From Chloranthus sessilifolius (Eukaryota > Streptophyta > Magnoliopsida > Chloranthales > Chloranthaceae): 64,000 nucleotides of DNA. Location: contig CM037588.1 in assembly GCA_021018995.1 (NCBI GenBank), forward strand, positions 150,183,725 through 150,247,724, read 5' to 3'. The notes beneath the pieces were generated by a model, which did no database searches, was not told where the DNA came from, and was given only the letters and a program-made list of their open reading frames with translations. This document shows positions 1 to 10,205 of the stretch, in pieces (the stretch's first letter is position 1; each line of letters opens with the position of its first letter). The translations under genes were made by a program, and so were the position numbers.

Positions 1-214
1 GCTTAAATAAATCATCGTGAAGTTTTTATTTGATGGACCACTTGAATGTAATTATTGCCATTTAAATTAATGCGAATTTTTGGTTAATGAATTCTTTTTC
101 CCTGCTGCTTAGATGCGCTCTTGTATTATTCTTTTGAGAGTCTATGGATTATGGCTCTTAATAGTACTACCTAAGATCTTACAATCAAGGATTGTGAGGA
201 CTCGGGTCGTTACA
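1..214 (+). repeat. 3' end of the 5' LTR of the gypsy chromovirus
   Basis: This is the last part of an LTR whose other copies are at 3450-5629 (same strand) and 6023-7022 (inverted). It ends in the canonical CA (GTCGTTACA) at 214, two bases before the primer binding site. The start lies outside the window. Confidence 0.9.
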
Positions 215-216
215 GT

Positions 217-229
217 TGGTATCAAAGCC
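217..229 (+). promoter_or_regulatory. Primer binding site (initiator-Met tRNA type)
   Basis: TGGTATCAAAGCC follows the LTR end by two bases. It differs by one base from TGGTATCAGAGC, the usual complement of the plant initiator Met tRNA 3' end. The same site recurs at 5632 after the second LTR. Confidence 0.85.
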
Positions 230-281
230 TAAGGTTGATTCTTACGTCGGGAATACGTAGAATTAAGAAATTGGTGGAGGC

Positions 282-1036
282 AGTTGAAAGACGCGACTCA
301 AGTCGAGGAACCTGGATATGTTTGGGATTGGGACGAGTTTGTGAAGGTATTCTACGATACGTACTACCCACAATGCGTTCAGGAAGGGAAGATAGATGAA
401 CTCCTGAACCTTTAGCAGAGTGAGATGACTTAAACGCTTATGCCAAGCTCTTCACCAAGCTGAGTCTGTTTGCACCAACCTTAGTTTCTGATGAGAACTT
501 TTGACTTAGTAGGTTTGAGGACCCAAATCAGGAAACTAGTGGTTGAACATTGGAGTGATTCGTATAAGGACTTGTTGGATAGGTGTTATATCATAGAAAG
601 AGAATTGAAGTTGACTCCCACGACTGGAAATGTGGGACAAGGCTCGTCTTGAAATTTTCAATCTGGCCGCAGAGATCGGGTGTTTATGAAGTCAAGTACT
701 AGATTGGAGAGGAGTACGCCTTACTCTAGATCGCCGTTTTCTCAGCAAAACGAGAGTTTCACAATAGTCGCGTTAACTGCAAAGCTTGTACCAGTTTGCA
801 CTACTTGTGGCAAGACTCACTTGGCCACCTGCTTGAGAGGATCTTGTGTTTGTTTCAACTGTGGACGGCGTGGGCATAAAGTAGCCGAGTGCAGAGCACC
901 CAAGAAGACGTTTGGATCGTGGACTACGCCCTTGGCGACGATTACTGCTGATGGACGAGTGTATACCTTATCTGACATTGACGCAAGAGCATCTAACGAC
1001 GTCATTCATGCATGTTTGCCTTATTATTACTTATGA
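282..1036 (+). pseudogene. gag of the gypsy chromovirus, broken
   Basis: The capsid-like Retrotrans_gag part reads WDEFVKVFYDTYYPQ near 330-370, interrupted by in-frame stops (about 410 and 430) and frameshifts. The intact downstream frame from 680 holds the nucleocapsid: a Cys-rich VCTTCGKTH stretch, then a CCHC knuckle, CFNCGRRGHKVAEC, with metal ligands C58, C61, H66 and C71 counted from 680. This is the usual nucleocapsid of Tekay/Del chromoviruses, which packages element RNA. A second, better-preserved copy of the gag start is at 5699-5974. The function is known from the family; this copy is certainly inactive. Confidence 0.9.
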
Positions 1037-1236
1037 TTTATATGTATCATACCTAAATATGTAGTGATGCCATGTATATTACTATAAATAAGATCATCAT
1101 CTTATCATTGTTGTCTTTTTTGATAAATCTGAAATCATTTTGGATTAAATAGTTGTTTCATAGCCATTAAACATTTGAATTGAAAGATATTTATTATATT
1201 AAATAACTTAAATAGTAGTATGTCATGTATGTTCAG
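1014..1236 (+). other. Intron-like insert between nucleocapsid and protease
   Basis: An AT-rich, stop-filled stretch separates the gag frame (DARASNDVI) from the protease lead-in (PLIDGLFA). In chromoviruses these two parts are normally contiguous. The insert could be read as GT...AG (GTTTGC at 1014, TTCAG at 1232-1236) or start at 1001. The reading frame does not join cleanly with the 1014 donor. It may simply be a short insertion that happens to end in AG. Confidence 0.35.
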
Positions 1237-1560
1237 GTTCCGTTGATTGATGGGCTTTTTGCTCAGTACTTTTGGATTCGGGTGCTTCCCATTCTTTTAT
1301 CTCATCGAACTTTGCTAAGTGTCTCGATAAGGATTCATCTCTGATGAGCATTCCATTGATCGTAGCAACTCCCCTAGCGAAGAGTGTGTTGGCAGATAGA
1401 TTCTACCCTCATTGTTCTGTCTAGGTTGGGACCCATGTATTGTTTGTCGACGTAATTGAATTCGACTTCGAAGATTTCAATATTATTTAGAGATGGATTG
1501 GCTCGCTGAATCTCATGACTAGATTGTTATGCCAAGACTGTAATTTTTACTCTTTCAGAA
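1237..1560 (+). pseudogene. Retroviral-type aspartic protease, gypsy
   Basis: The translation contains the retropepsin active site LDSGASHSFIS near 1268-1300, followed by NFAKCLDKDSSLMS and VATPLAKSVLAD. This enzyme cuts the Gag-Pol polyprotein. A one-base deletion just before the LLDSG motif and later stops make the copy non-functional. Confidence 0.85.
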
Positions 1561-1566
1561 GGACTG

Positions 1567-2030
1567 ATGTTTAAATTCAACGAAGCGCGAAAATGTGCCA
1601 TTCCCAAACTCTTTGCTATTATGGAAGCCAAGGAGAAGTGTGGAGATATATCTTCGATATCGATTGTAAATGAATTTACTGGAGTTTTTCCTGATAAAGT
1701 GATGGGTTTTCCACCAAGTGGGGAAGTTGAATTTCAGATTGAGTTGGTACCTGGCAAGGTGCCGATAGCCAAGACTCCTTACAAGATGACACTTGTAGAG
1801 CTGACTGAATTAAAGAGGCAGTTACATGAACTACAAGTTAAGGGCTTTATTAGGAGGAGTTATTCACCGTGGGGTGCTCCTGCTTTATTTTTGAAAAAGG
1901 ATGGTACTCAGAGATTGTGCATAGATTACTGACAGTTGAACCAGGCAGCAGTTAAGACCAAGTATCCATTACCACGGATAGATATTTTATTTGATTAACT
2001 ATTATCACTTTCTCATTACTTGATCGAATT
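1567..2030 (+). pseudogene. Reverse transcriptase N-terminus, truncated
   Basis: The frame holds the classic start of gypsy RT: EFTGVFPDKVMGFPP, then PYKMTLVELTELKRQLHEL, then GFIRRSYSPWGAPALFLKKD and RLCIDY. An internal TGA at 1930 replaces the usual Arg codon of CIDYRQLN. After KYPLPRID (about 1990) homology stops. The fingers/palm with the catalytic Asp pair and all of RNase H are absent, and sequence resumes just before integrase. The copy therefore carries a large internal deletion. Confidence 0.9.
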
Positions 2031-2084
2031 AGGGAACTATAGCTTGATGATCCCAACATTTTGAAATAGAAGGATAGTGGGAAG

Positions 2085-3425
2085 CCGGAGATAACTATCA
2101 GGGATGATGGAATGATTTTGTTCCAGGGACGCCATTGTGTACTAGATAATTTGGAACTGAAGAGAGATCTTGGACGAAGCTCATAAATCTAAGTTTTCCA
2201 TCCACCCTGGAAATAACAATATGTATAAAGGATTGAAGAAAAATTATTGGTGGAATGACATGAAGAGAGAGACACCGACTACGTGGCAAGATGTTTCACA
2301 TGCCAATAAGTTAAAGCCGAACACCAGAAACCACATGACTTACTACAACCACTACCAATTCCAGGATGGAAATGAGAAAGTATCAGCATGGATTTCATCA
2401 CTGGGTTGCCAAGGACATTGAAGAGGAATGATGCTATTTGGGTCGTGGTTCGCAGATTGACCAAGTCGGCTCATTTTATTCCATATTGGATGACCTATTA
2501 AGCCTCGTAGTTGGAGGATATCTACATTCGAGAAATTGTCAGATTACATGGAATACCTGTAGATATTGTATCTGATAGAGACCCACGTTTCATGTCGGGA
2601 ATTTTTATAGAAATTTCAGGGCGGGATGGGGCCTAAGTTAAAATTTCGCTTCGCCTTTCATCCTCATACGGATGGACAAACCGAAAGACTTAACCAAGTG
2701 TTGGAGGACATGTTACGCGTTTGTGTATTGGACTTCAGAGGCAATTGGGATTAACATCAACCTCTCGCGGAGTTCTCCTATAACAATAGTTACCAGTCTA
2801 CTATCCAGATGACTCCGTATGAAGCCTTATATGGGAGAAGTTGCAAAACTCCCTTATGTTGGGATAAGGTTAGTGTAAGAAGTTTGCTAGGACCTCAGAT
2901 TGGGGAAGATATGTCTAAGCAAGTTCAGTTGATCCGAGAAAGGATGCAGACAATGCAGAGCAGACAGAAGAGCTATACTGATTTGAAACGTAGAAATTGG
3001 AATCTTATAGGAGGTAAAATCTTCGTGAAAATCTCACCAATGAAAGGAGTGATGAGATTTAGACTAAAAGGAAAAGTAAGTCCGAGATTCATGGGATCGT
3101 TTGAAGTCTTGAAGAGAATCGGAGAAATAACATATCTGGTCAAACTACCACCGAAGTTTGCCAAGCTGCACAATGTTTTCATATATCGATGATAAAGAAA
3201 TATACGACAGACCCTTCTCACGTTATCGATTGGGAACCTTTAGAAGTTCATAAAGATATGTCCGTTATAGAGAAGCCTGTTCAGATTATTGATCGAAAAG
3301 AACAGACCTTGAATAAAGTTATATCGTTGGTACTTGTGATTTGACAACATCACTCTCGTGAAGAAGCCACTTGGGAACGCAGGGACGCTATCAGGAACGA
3401 CTATTCTCATATCTTTGAGTAAAGG
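2085..3425 (+). pseudogene. Integrase and C-terminal chromodomain-like tail, broken
   Basis: The order is a zinc-binding region (HPGNNNMYKGLKKNYWWNDM, 2200-2265), the core start (SMDFITGLP, about 2390), the core (IVSDRDPRF near 2565, HTDGQTERLNQ near 2670), AEFSYNNSYQSTIQMTPYEA (2770-2830) and the C-terminal domain to about 3190. The tail HSREEATWERRDAIRNDY (about 3355-3410) is chromodomain-like. In this family the enzyme inserts cDNA and the chromodomain steers it to heterochromatin. Stops at about 2755 and 3343 and a frameshift near 2620 break the frame. Confidence 0.9.
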
Positions 3426-3449
3426 AATGACTCAATTTCGAGGACAATA

Positions 3450-5629
3450 TTTTAAGTATGAAAGATTATAGTGATATGAAATTTTATGTCTTTGATACAC
3501 CTTATTTCTGTGTATATGCTTAATAGTGTATATACTACATGCTTGGAATTTATAAAAGTTTTAATTGAAAATATCAATTTTACTTTTAAACTCTTATATT
3601 TACTTATGAAATTAATTGATACAAGTTATGTGGTAGCCTACTAGTTTGAGGCTTGGTTTAGAGACTAGAGGCTAGAGGTTCAAAACTTGGTATGCAGGTT
3701 TTAAACATTTATTGTCATTTGATTTAAATTCTAAACATCCTACTATGGTGTGCTATCTTAACACCAGATGATTTCCTAATAAGTTAAAGTCAAAAGGCTT
3801 AATACGGAGAAAACCTTAAATCATAATCTTACTAGAGTCTTTCTTAAGAAATAGAGAGTTCTCCCCGTAAGAAACCCTAGAGAATTTAAGAGGAGATGAT
3901 AGACCAAACTTCAAGATTTTTAGGTGGTTTTAAAAGCTTTTCTTTTTGGAAGATCTGTAAAACCTTCTTCATCGTTTTCTCAAGCGATTTTATCATCGTT
4001 CGTGGTAAGGAGCCTATTTGGGATTCGAAGATCCGCTTTTATGAGAGATCAAGGTATGGAGAAATCATGCCTTCTTTTAGAATTTAATTACAAATTAAAT
4101 ATGATATTTATCTTGAATAATATGTTTTATTGCACGTAAGATGAATGATTATGATTAGATTTAAATCATGCTAAGATAGTCTGCCATGTTATTGTATATG
4201 GCTTTAAACTAGGTTTGATCGTTTGAGCGAGTTAGAACACAGACCTTCATAGCCTTCAGGACGGATGTCCGTAGCTTTCATGATGGACGTTTGTGGATTT
4301 ATAACGGACGCCCATGGTTTTCGAAGATTCTTTCCAAAAGATGTTGTTTTCACGGACGTCTGTGGATTCGTAACGGACCTTCGTAGCCTTCAGGACGGAC
4401 GTCCGTGGATTTGTAACGGACCTCCGTAGCCTTCAGGATGGACGTTCGTGGATTCGTAACGAACGCTCGTGATTGCGGTTGAGCGTGCTGAATTAAAGAG
4501 GTTGAGCGTGCTGAATTAATTTGAAAGACTCTGCGCAATAGTTGTATCTTTATACACTTTAAAGCTTTACGATGATCTAAGATTTTGAATGATAAAAATT
4601 ATAAGAATAAGATAAAATGTTAAACTGGTATCGTGCTTGATTTGACCCAATGTCTTGATAGGACGGTGTCTACCAAGTAATGAACAATATGATTAATTGG
4701 ACCCAACGTCTTGATAGGGATGCCGTCTAATAATACAGGAATAAAGACTCATTGGACCCAACGTCTTGATAGGGACGGAGTCTAAAAGTCAACGTCTTGA
4801 GAGGGATGTATAAAAGTTGAACTTAAAAGAGAAGAATTCATGAGATTGATGTTATGATAAATCCATAATACTTAGTATGAAAGATATTGTTGATTATAAT
4901 GATTTTAGAAATGATGACATATCTTAATGGCCTAGTAGGAAATCTATGCAATGATGATTTTCATGATAGGATCAGTGTTCTAATTCAGATTATTGAGATT
5001 ATATGTCACATGCACACACACAAATAATAGAAATTATTATGATACTATGATAAATGTCTTTAATATTTTAAAGGAATGCATGTCTGGTCTATTCAAGTGT
5101 AACTTACACCCTTTAATGTGGGTGGCTAGATGAGACAGGTACAACCAATGACAGAGTATGGGTGTATGGTTATGGGATCGCACGTGACACTTAATGACCG
5201 ATGATGGATAGCGATGAGGGCTTTACAACCTAATTATTTATTTTCAGTTCATAAATATTTTATTGGATATTTGACGAAACAATAGTATATATGAGTTTTT
5301 CTTTATTTGGTTGAACATTAAGTATGAGAGACATGAATATGGATAATTATGGAATAAGAGGATTAGCATGCATGATTAGGAATTAGTTTTTATAGATGTT
5401 TTTATTATGAGATTAATGCTTAAATAAATCATCGTGAAGTTTTTATTTGATGGACCACCTGAATGTAATTATTGCCATTTAAATTAATGCGAATTTTTGG
5501 TTAATGAATTCTTTTTCCCTGCTGCCGATGCGCTCTTGTATTATTCTTTTGAGAGTCTATGGATTATGGCACTTAATAGTACTACCTAATATCTTACAAT
5601 CAAGGATTGTGAGGACTCGGGTTGTTACA
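3450..5629 (+). repeat. LTR of the gypsy chromovirus (about 2.1 kb)
   Basis: The right part matches bases 1-214 closely. The start is placed soon after the polypurine-like stretch at the end of the coding region (TTTCGAGGACAATATTTTAAG, about 3436-3456), so it is approximate. It contains nine copies of a palindromic ACGGACGTCCGT-like motif at 4261-4470 and several repeats of GGACCCAACGTCTTGATAGG between 4640 and 4800. It ends in GTTGTTACA at 5629. Confidence 0.8.
4261..4470 (+). repeat. Array of ACGGACGTCCGT-type palindromes in the LTR
   Basis: Nine variants of a 12-bp palindrome occur in 210 bp: 4261, 4283, 4304, 4352, 4373, 4395 (perfect ACGGACGTCCGT), 4416, 4438 and 4459. They are separated by GGATTCGTA or AGCCTTCAGG spacers. 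Another cluster sits at the inversion joint (about 5992-6020). A perfect copy also lies in the LTR of element E at 44017-44028. Confidence 0.85.
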
Positions 5630-5974
5630 GTTGGTATCAAAGCCTAAGGTTGATTCTTACGTCGGGAATACGTAGAATTAAGAAATTGGTGGAGGCAGTT
5701 GAAAGACGCGACTCAAGTCGAGGAGCTTGGATATGTTTGGGATTGGGATGAGTTTGTGAAGGTATTCTACGATATGTACTACCCACAATGCGTTCAGGAA
5801 AGGAAGATAGGTGAACTCCTGAACCTTCAGCAAGGTGAGATGACTGTAGACGCTTATGCCAAGCTTTTCACCGAGCTGAGTCGGTTTGCACCAACCCTGA
5901 TTTCTGATGAGAAGTTTAGACTCGGTAGGTTTGAGGACCCAGATCAGGAAACTTGTGTTTGGACACCCGAGTGA
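5630..5974 (+). pseudogene. Second gag start after the right LTR
   Basis: Directly after the LTR come another primer binding site (5632-5644) and a second copy of the element's leader and gag start. The frame from 5699 is open for 91 codons and repairs the stops of the copy at 282 (for example DWDEFVKVFYDMYYPQ, LNLQQGEMTVDAYAKLF). Homology ends near 5974. LTR-internal-LTR-internal is the product expected of recombination between tandem or nested copies. Confidence 0.85.
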
Positions 5975-6022
5975 TTTGTAGATAACACGGACCTCCGTAG
6001 CCTTTAGGACGGACGTCTGTAC

Positions 6023-7022
6023 TGTAACAATCCGAGTCCTCACAATCCTTGATGGTAAAATCTTAGGTTGTACTCTTAATTACCATTATCCATTGTCTCT
6101 CGAAAGAATAATCCAAGAGCGCATCTAAGCAACGGAGAAAAATTCATTTGTAAAAAATTCACATTAATTTAAAAGGCAATAATTACATTTAGGTGGTCCA
6201 TCAAAACAAAAATTTCATGATGAGTTATTTAAGTATTAATCTCATAATAAAAACAACCATAAAAGCTAATTCCTAATCATGCGTACTAATCCTCTTATTC
6301 TATAATATTCCATACTCGTGTCTATAATAATGTTCAACTAAAATAAAGAAAAACTCATAGATAACTATTGTTTCATCAAATGCTCAATAAAATATTTATG
6401 AACTGAAAATACATAATTAGACTACAAAGCCCTCATCAATAACCATCTCCGGTCATTGAGCGTCTCGCGCGGTCTCACCACCATACACCCATACTTTGTC
6501 ATCAGCTGTACCTGTCTTATCTGGCCACCCACATGTAAATTACACTTGTATGGACCAGACATGCATTCCTTTAAAACGTTAAAGACATTTATTATAGTAT
6601 CGTAATAATTTCTATAACTTGTGTGTGTGCATATAACAAATAGAATCTCAATAATCTGAAGTAGAACACCAAACATAACATGAAAATCTTCATTGCATAG
6701 ATTTCCTACTAGGCCATTAAAATATGTCATCATTTCTATAATCATTATAATCGACAATATCTTTTATGCTAAGTATTATGGGTTCATCATAACATCAATC
6801 TCATGAATTCATCTTCTCTTTTAAGTTCAACTTTTATACGTCCCTCTCAAGACGTTGACTTTTAGACTCCGTCCCTATCAAGACGTTAGGTCCATTGAGT
6901 CCTTATTCCAGTATTATTAGACTCCATCCCTATTAAGACGTTGAGTCCAATTAATCATATTGTTCATTTCTTTTTAGACTCCGTCCCTATCAAGATGTTG
7001 GGTCTAATCAAGCATGATCATC
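6023..7022 (-). repeat. Inverted LTR fragment of the same gypsy family
   Basis: The reverse complement of 6023-7022 matches the LTR from 5629 back to about 4630, starting with TGTAACAATCCGAG. The GGACCCAACGTCTTGATAGG-type repeats are recognisable at about 6840-7010. Together with 4630-5629 it forms a 1-kb inverted repeat around a 0.4-kb spacer. Confidence 0.88.
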
Positions 7023-7103
7023 TTCTTCTTCTCATGGTTAGGAGTGGACTTCTGGGGTACTGATAATATTACATATGCATTGCCCATATGGAATGGGGGC
7101 TAT

Positions 7104-7658
7104 TTGGTTTAGAGAGATTCTTCCTCTTCTTCTTCTTCGGGATGGATTTTATGTGAGGCTAATGCTTCTTCTTGATATTTTTTTCTAGTTTTCTTGTTTT
7201 ACGTGCGAAGTACGTGAATTCTTGAATCTTAACAAAACCAATAAGGATTGTGTCTGGCATGAAATTTGTAAATCTTGATTTGCCTTTGGATTTATTCCAT
7301 GGGGGATATTTTATACAGAAAATTAATATACATCTTCATAAGCCTTCGTGCTCTATAATAAAAGCCAAAGAATTTTTGGATTAGCATGGTTGATGAGCTA
7401 TGAATATTGCAGAAAGGTATCCCCAGATTTCTTGAAAACTGAAATTTACGCTACTGAAAATTAAAATTAAACTTGTAGGAATCCATCTTTCTTCCAAACC
7501 TTAGAATGGAATCAAAAGCTAATCAAACTTAGACATATTATTATAATGAGATTTTTTTTATTTCTTTCATGGAATTTAGCACCTTATTTATATAATAAAT
7601 AATTATAACTTCTAATTACAGCCTTCAAAATTATGTTTCAGTGTTTTGTCCTGCATCA
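7104..7658 (+). repeat. 5' LTR of the non-autonomous gypsy element (left end truncated)
   Basis: It aligns with 12300-12984 through shared blocks such as GTGAGGCTAATG, AGGATTGTGTCT, CATAAGCCTTC and CAGAAAGGTATCCCCA. The left edge is where similarity starts, next to the inverted gypsy LTR, so the outer end was probably lost. It ends CTGCATCA at 7658. Confidence 0.8.
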
Positions 7659-7661
7659 ACT

Positions 7662-7674
7662 TTATTATCAGAGC
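7662..7674 (+). promoter_or_regulatory. Primer binding site
   Basis: TTATTATCAGAGC is a two-base variant of TTGGTATCAGAGC, three bases after the LTR end. Confidence 0.7.
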
Positions 7675-8149
7675 AATAGGTTTTATTTTAGGGTGTTTAA
7701 AGTTTATGTTCATTTAACTTTCAGATTTTCATTTATGGTTGCTTATAATTCCCTGTTTCCCCCCTTTATGTTTTACACAAATTCTTCGGCCAAGACCGTT
7801 ATTTTGCTTTTGGTTAGTCATTGATATTTCAATTCCATAATACGCCTTCAAAAATATCCTGCAAGATATCCATTTTTTCAAACCCCTGCAAAATGCCTTT
7901 GCTAAATACCCTGCGAAATACTGAGGTGTCCTTCTAATTCATGTGAAGTTATTTGCATTCTCTTCATAAGTTTTTGGGTTGCATATTTTAGGATTTCTTT
8001 AGTTTATAGTGAATTTTTGGGTTGCATATTTTAGAACGTGTTAAGGTTCTACGTAAATTTTTTGGTCTCATGTTTAAGGACTCGTTAGGGTCACCCAGTG
8101 GACAGTGTTCAGCTTTTCCCTCTTCTAGAGGAACTTCGAGACCGTATGT

Positions 8150-9140
8150 GAATAACCAAGGATTAACTACTCGTGTGGAGGAGCAAATCCATGTATGAAG
8201 AGGGTAGTAGAAACTATAATGGTCGGGATAGGGAGAGGGGTAGAGACCCTCTACCTTGTCAGCCTGAGTGTGACCCCGATGAGAAATTTTTTGAAAACCA
8301 TTCAGGTCTAGGCTCCGAGTTTTGACAGAAGGATGGACCCAAAACCCTTCCTCGATTGGTTGTATAAGCTGGACCAATAATTGATTAGTATGACAGGTCT
8401 AAGGAGCGTCGGATCATATTAGCTAAGATGAAGTTAGTAGGCCAAACCAGACTTTTTTGGACAAATGTGGAGCACCTACTTGAAATAGCGAAGAATCCAC
8501 CCATCACCCATTGGGAGGACATGAAAGAAAGATTAACCAAAGTATGTTCCTTCGGCTTATTATAACAAGTTACTGAACCAGTGGCAGAATTTTTGGTAAG
8601 TAGGAATATCTGTTACTGATTACATTAATAATTTTGAAGAGTACATGATGAGATGCGATGTAAGGGAGGACCCACAAGTAACTCTTTCTAGATTTAGAAA
8701 GGGCCTTCGGCCAGAATTGCAGAAAGAACTAATCCCCCTTACTGTCCACATTCTCAAGGAATGTTACTTGATAAGGCAAGAGTTGGAATAATATTTGAAG
8801 ACGCAGATGGGTAGATGTTTTGATTCACGCAGGTCTGGTTAAAGGTCCACTTCCTCTAAAGCGAGACTCAATGTAAGGATAATCGCCGAAAAAACACACT
8901 TCTCCGATGAATTCAAAGTTCGATAAAGGAAATGGAATAAGTTGTGAAGGCTCCAAGAGTGGTAGCTAAATTAAGTGCTACAAGTGTCATGGCTTTGGAC
9001 ATTACAACGCACAATGTCCTACTAAAAATCTTGCTAAGTATCAAGGAGAAAATGAAGAACCCGAAGAGTGAGAAGAGGAAGTCTATGAGCCTGACATTAC
9101 AGCTAGTAGTGAAGAGTGTGATGAAAATGTGAGAAACCTG
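8150..9140 (+). pseudogene. gag of the non-autonomous gypsy element
   Basis: Decayed Retrotrans_gag reads as DPKPFLDWLYKLDQ (about 8335), THWEDMKERLTK-like (about 8505), SAYYNKLLNQWQNFW (about 8550), DYINNFEEYMMRCDVREDPQ (about 8618) and RFRKGLRPELQKELIPL (about 8690). Near 8975-9025 a knuckle-like KCHGFGHYNAQCPTKN is readable. An acidic region follows. Several frame changes are needed, so no Gag protein can be made. Confidence 0.8.
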
Positions 9141-9179
9141 GTATGTGTTAGGGCGTCCCCTACCCCATTAAGGAGGGTA

Positions 9180-9570
9180 ATACCTCACGTGCATTGGTAG
9201 TTAGATACGCCTTAGCACAACGAAAGGAGAACGATGACTGGCTCATGGATAACATCTGTTATACATATGCCAAATGTGGTGAGAAGAATTGTAAGGTCAT
9301 AGTAGATTGCAGAAGCTATACTAATTTTGCATCATCTAACATAGTTTCCTGTCTTGGATTCTCACATGTGGCCAATCCTTGACCCTATCGGGTTGCATGG
9401 GTAGACTCATCATCGTTTCTTGTTTCCTAAAGGTGTCAAGTACCAACCCAATTTGCCCTGTATAAAGATGTCTTGTGGTGTGATGTTGCGCGTGTGGACG
9501 TAGGCCACATTATTTTGGGAAGGCCATGGTTGTATGATATGGATGTAACACTATATCAATGTTGTATCAT
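9180..9570 (+). pseudogene. Retropepsin-like domain, first copy
   Basis: The frame reads LMDNICYTYAKCGEKNCKV, then IVDCRSYTNFASSNIVSCLG, then LWCDVARVDVGHIILGRPWL. This is the gag-proximal aspartic protease found in plant gypsy elements. The active-site triplet expected as D-S/T/G-G reads D-C-R here. A TGA at about 9380 and a shift near 9430 break it. The homologous domain at 34250-34720 also has Arg in place of Gly. Confidence 0.75.
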
Positions 9571-9574
9571 CTAG

Positions 9575-9830
9575 TGCAATTTCCCTTATTGGACTCTCAC
9601 ATATGGCCTCGTCCATGGCGAGTTACATGGGTAGACTCTTCATCTTCCTATTTCTTGGAGATGTCAACTACCAATCGACTCTGTTTCATATAAAGACACC
9701 TTGTGGTGCGATGTTGTGACTATGGACGTAGGGCACATTATTTTGCGAGGCCATATTTGTATTATCTGGATGTGACACTATTCGGGTGATCTATTGAGTA
9801 TTCTTTCCTACATGAGGGTAAGAAGATGCA
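9575..9830 (+). repeat. Second, partial copy of the protease region
   Basis: About 240 bp repeats the stretch 9330-9560: TCATCTA..., GGACTCTCACATATGGCC, GGTAGACTC, GAC..CCTTGTGGTGCGATGTTG, GACGTAGGGCACATTATTTTG. The copies are clearly diverged, so the duplication is old. Confidence 0.75.
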
Positions 9831-9914
9831 GTTGAATCCTTCACCTCCCAAAGCACCGACAGTTAAAAAGGGAAACCCGAGTAAGAGTGATAATGAAAAT
9901 GATGGTATGTCTAA

Positions 9915-10165
9915 TTAGGAAACCCAACTCTCATAGAAGATTAAAGGAATTTCAAGAAGGTGATTTTGCCATGGCTCCAATTAGGCTTGAGCGATTCTCA
10001 CAAGGAGTTGCAATGAAGTTACACGCATGCAATGCTGGAAACTTCAAGATTATAAAATGAGTTGGTCCAAATGCATATGTTCTAGATCTTACACCTGACA
10101 TGGGCATCGGTGCGATATTCAATTTGGAAGACCTCGTTCCATTTCTAAGTCCAAAGTTATTCTCA
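9915..10165 (+). pseudogene. Integrase C-terminal domain
   Basis: The translation gives FQEGDFAMAPIRLERF, then KLHACNAGNFKII, then VGPNAYVLDLTPDMGIGA and FNLEDLVPFLSPK. This is the SH3-like tail of gypsy integrase, without the zinc-binding and catalytic domains. One stop (TGA, about 10060) interrupts it. Confidence 0.8.
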
Positions 10166-10205
10166 CCAACTCATTCATTGATTCTTCTTCTGCACTTGAG
10201 CACCC

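Larger units (their letters stand above)
1..5629 (+). mobile_element. Ty3/gypsy chromovirus (Tekay/Del-like), degenerate, LTR to LTR
   Basis: The two ends share an LTR: bases 1-214 repeat at about 5417-5629. Between them, in order, are a Met-type primer binding site, Gag with a CCHC zinc knuckle, aspartic protease, the start of reverse transcriptase, integrase and a C-terminal chromodomain-like tail. PR before RT and IN after RT, with a tail resembling SREEATWE...HIFE, fits the chromovirus branch of Ty3/gypsy. The element is dead: there are stops in gag, RT and integrase, frameshifts in protease, and most of RT plus all of RNase H is missing around 2040. The 5' LTR is cut by the window edge. 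Confidence 0.9.

Noticed and set aside
8000..8377. Minus-strand frame of 129 codons (7988-8377)
   Set aside because: It is the antisense of a decayed gag on the plus strand, whose motifs are recognisable.
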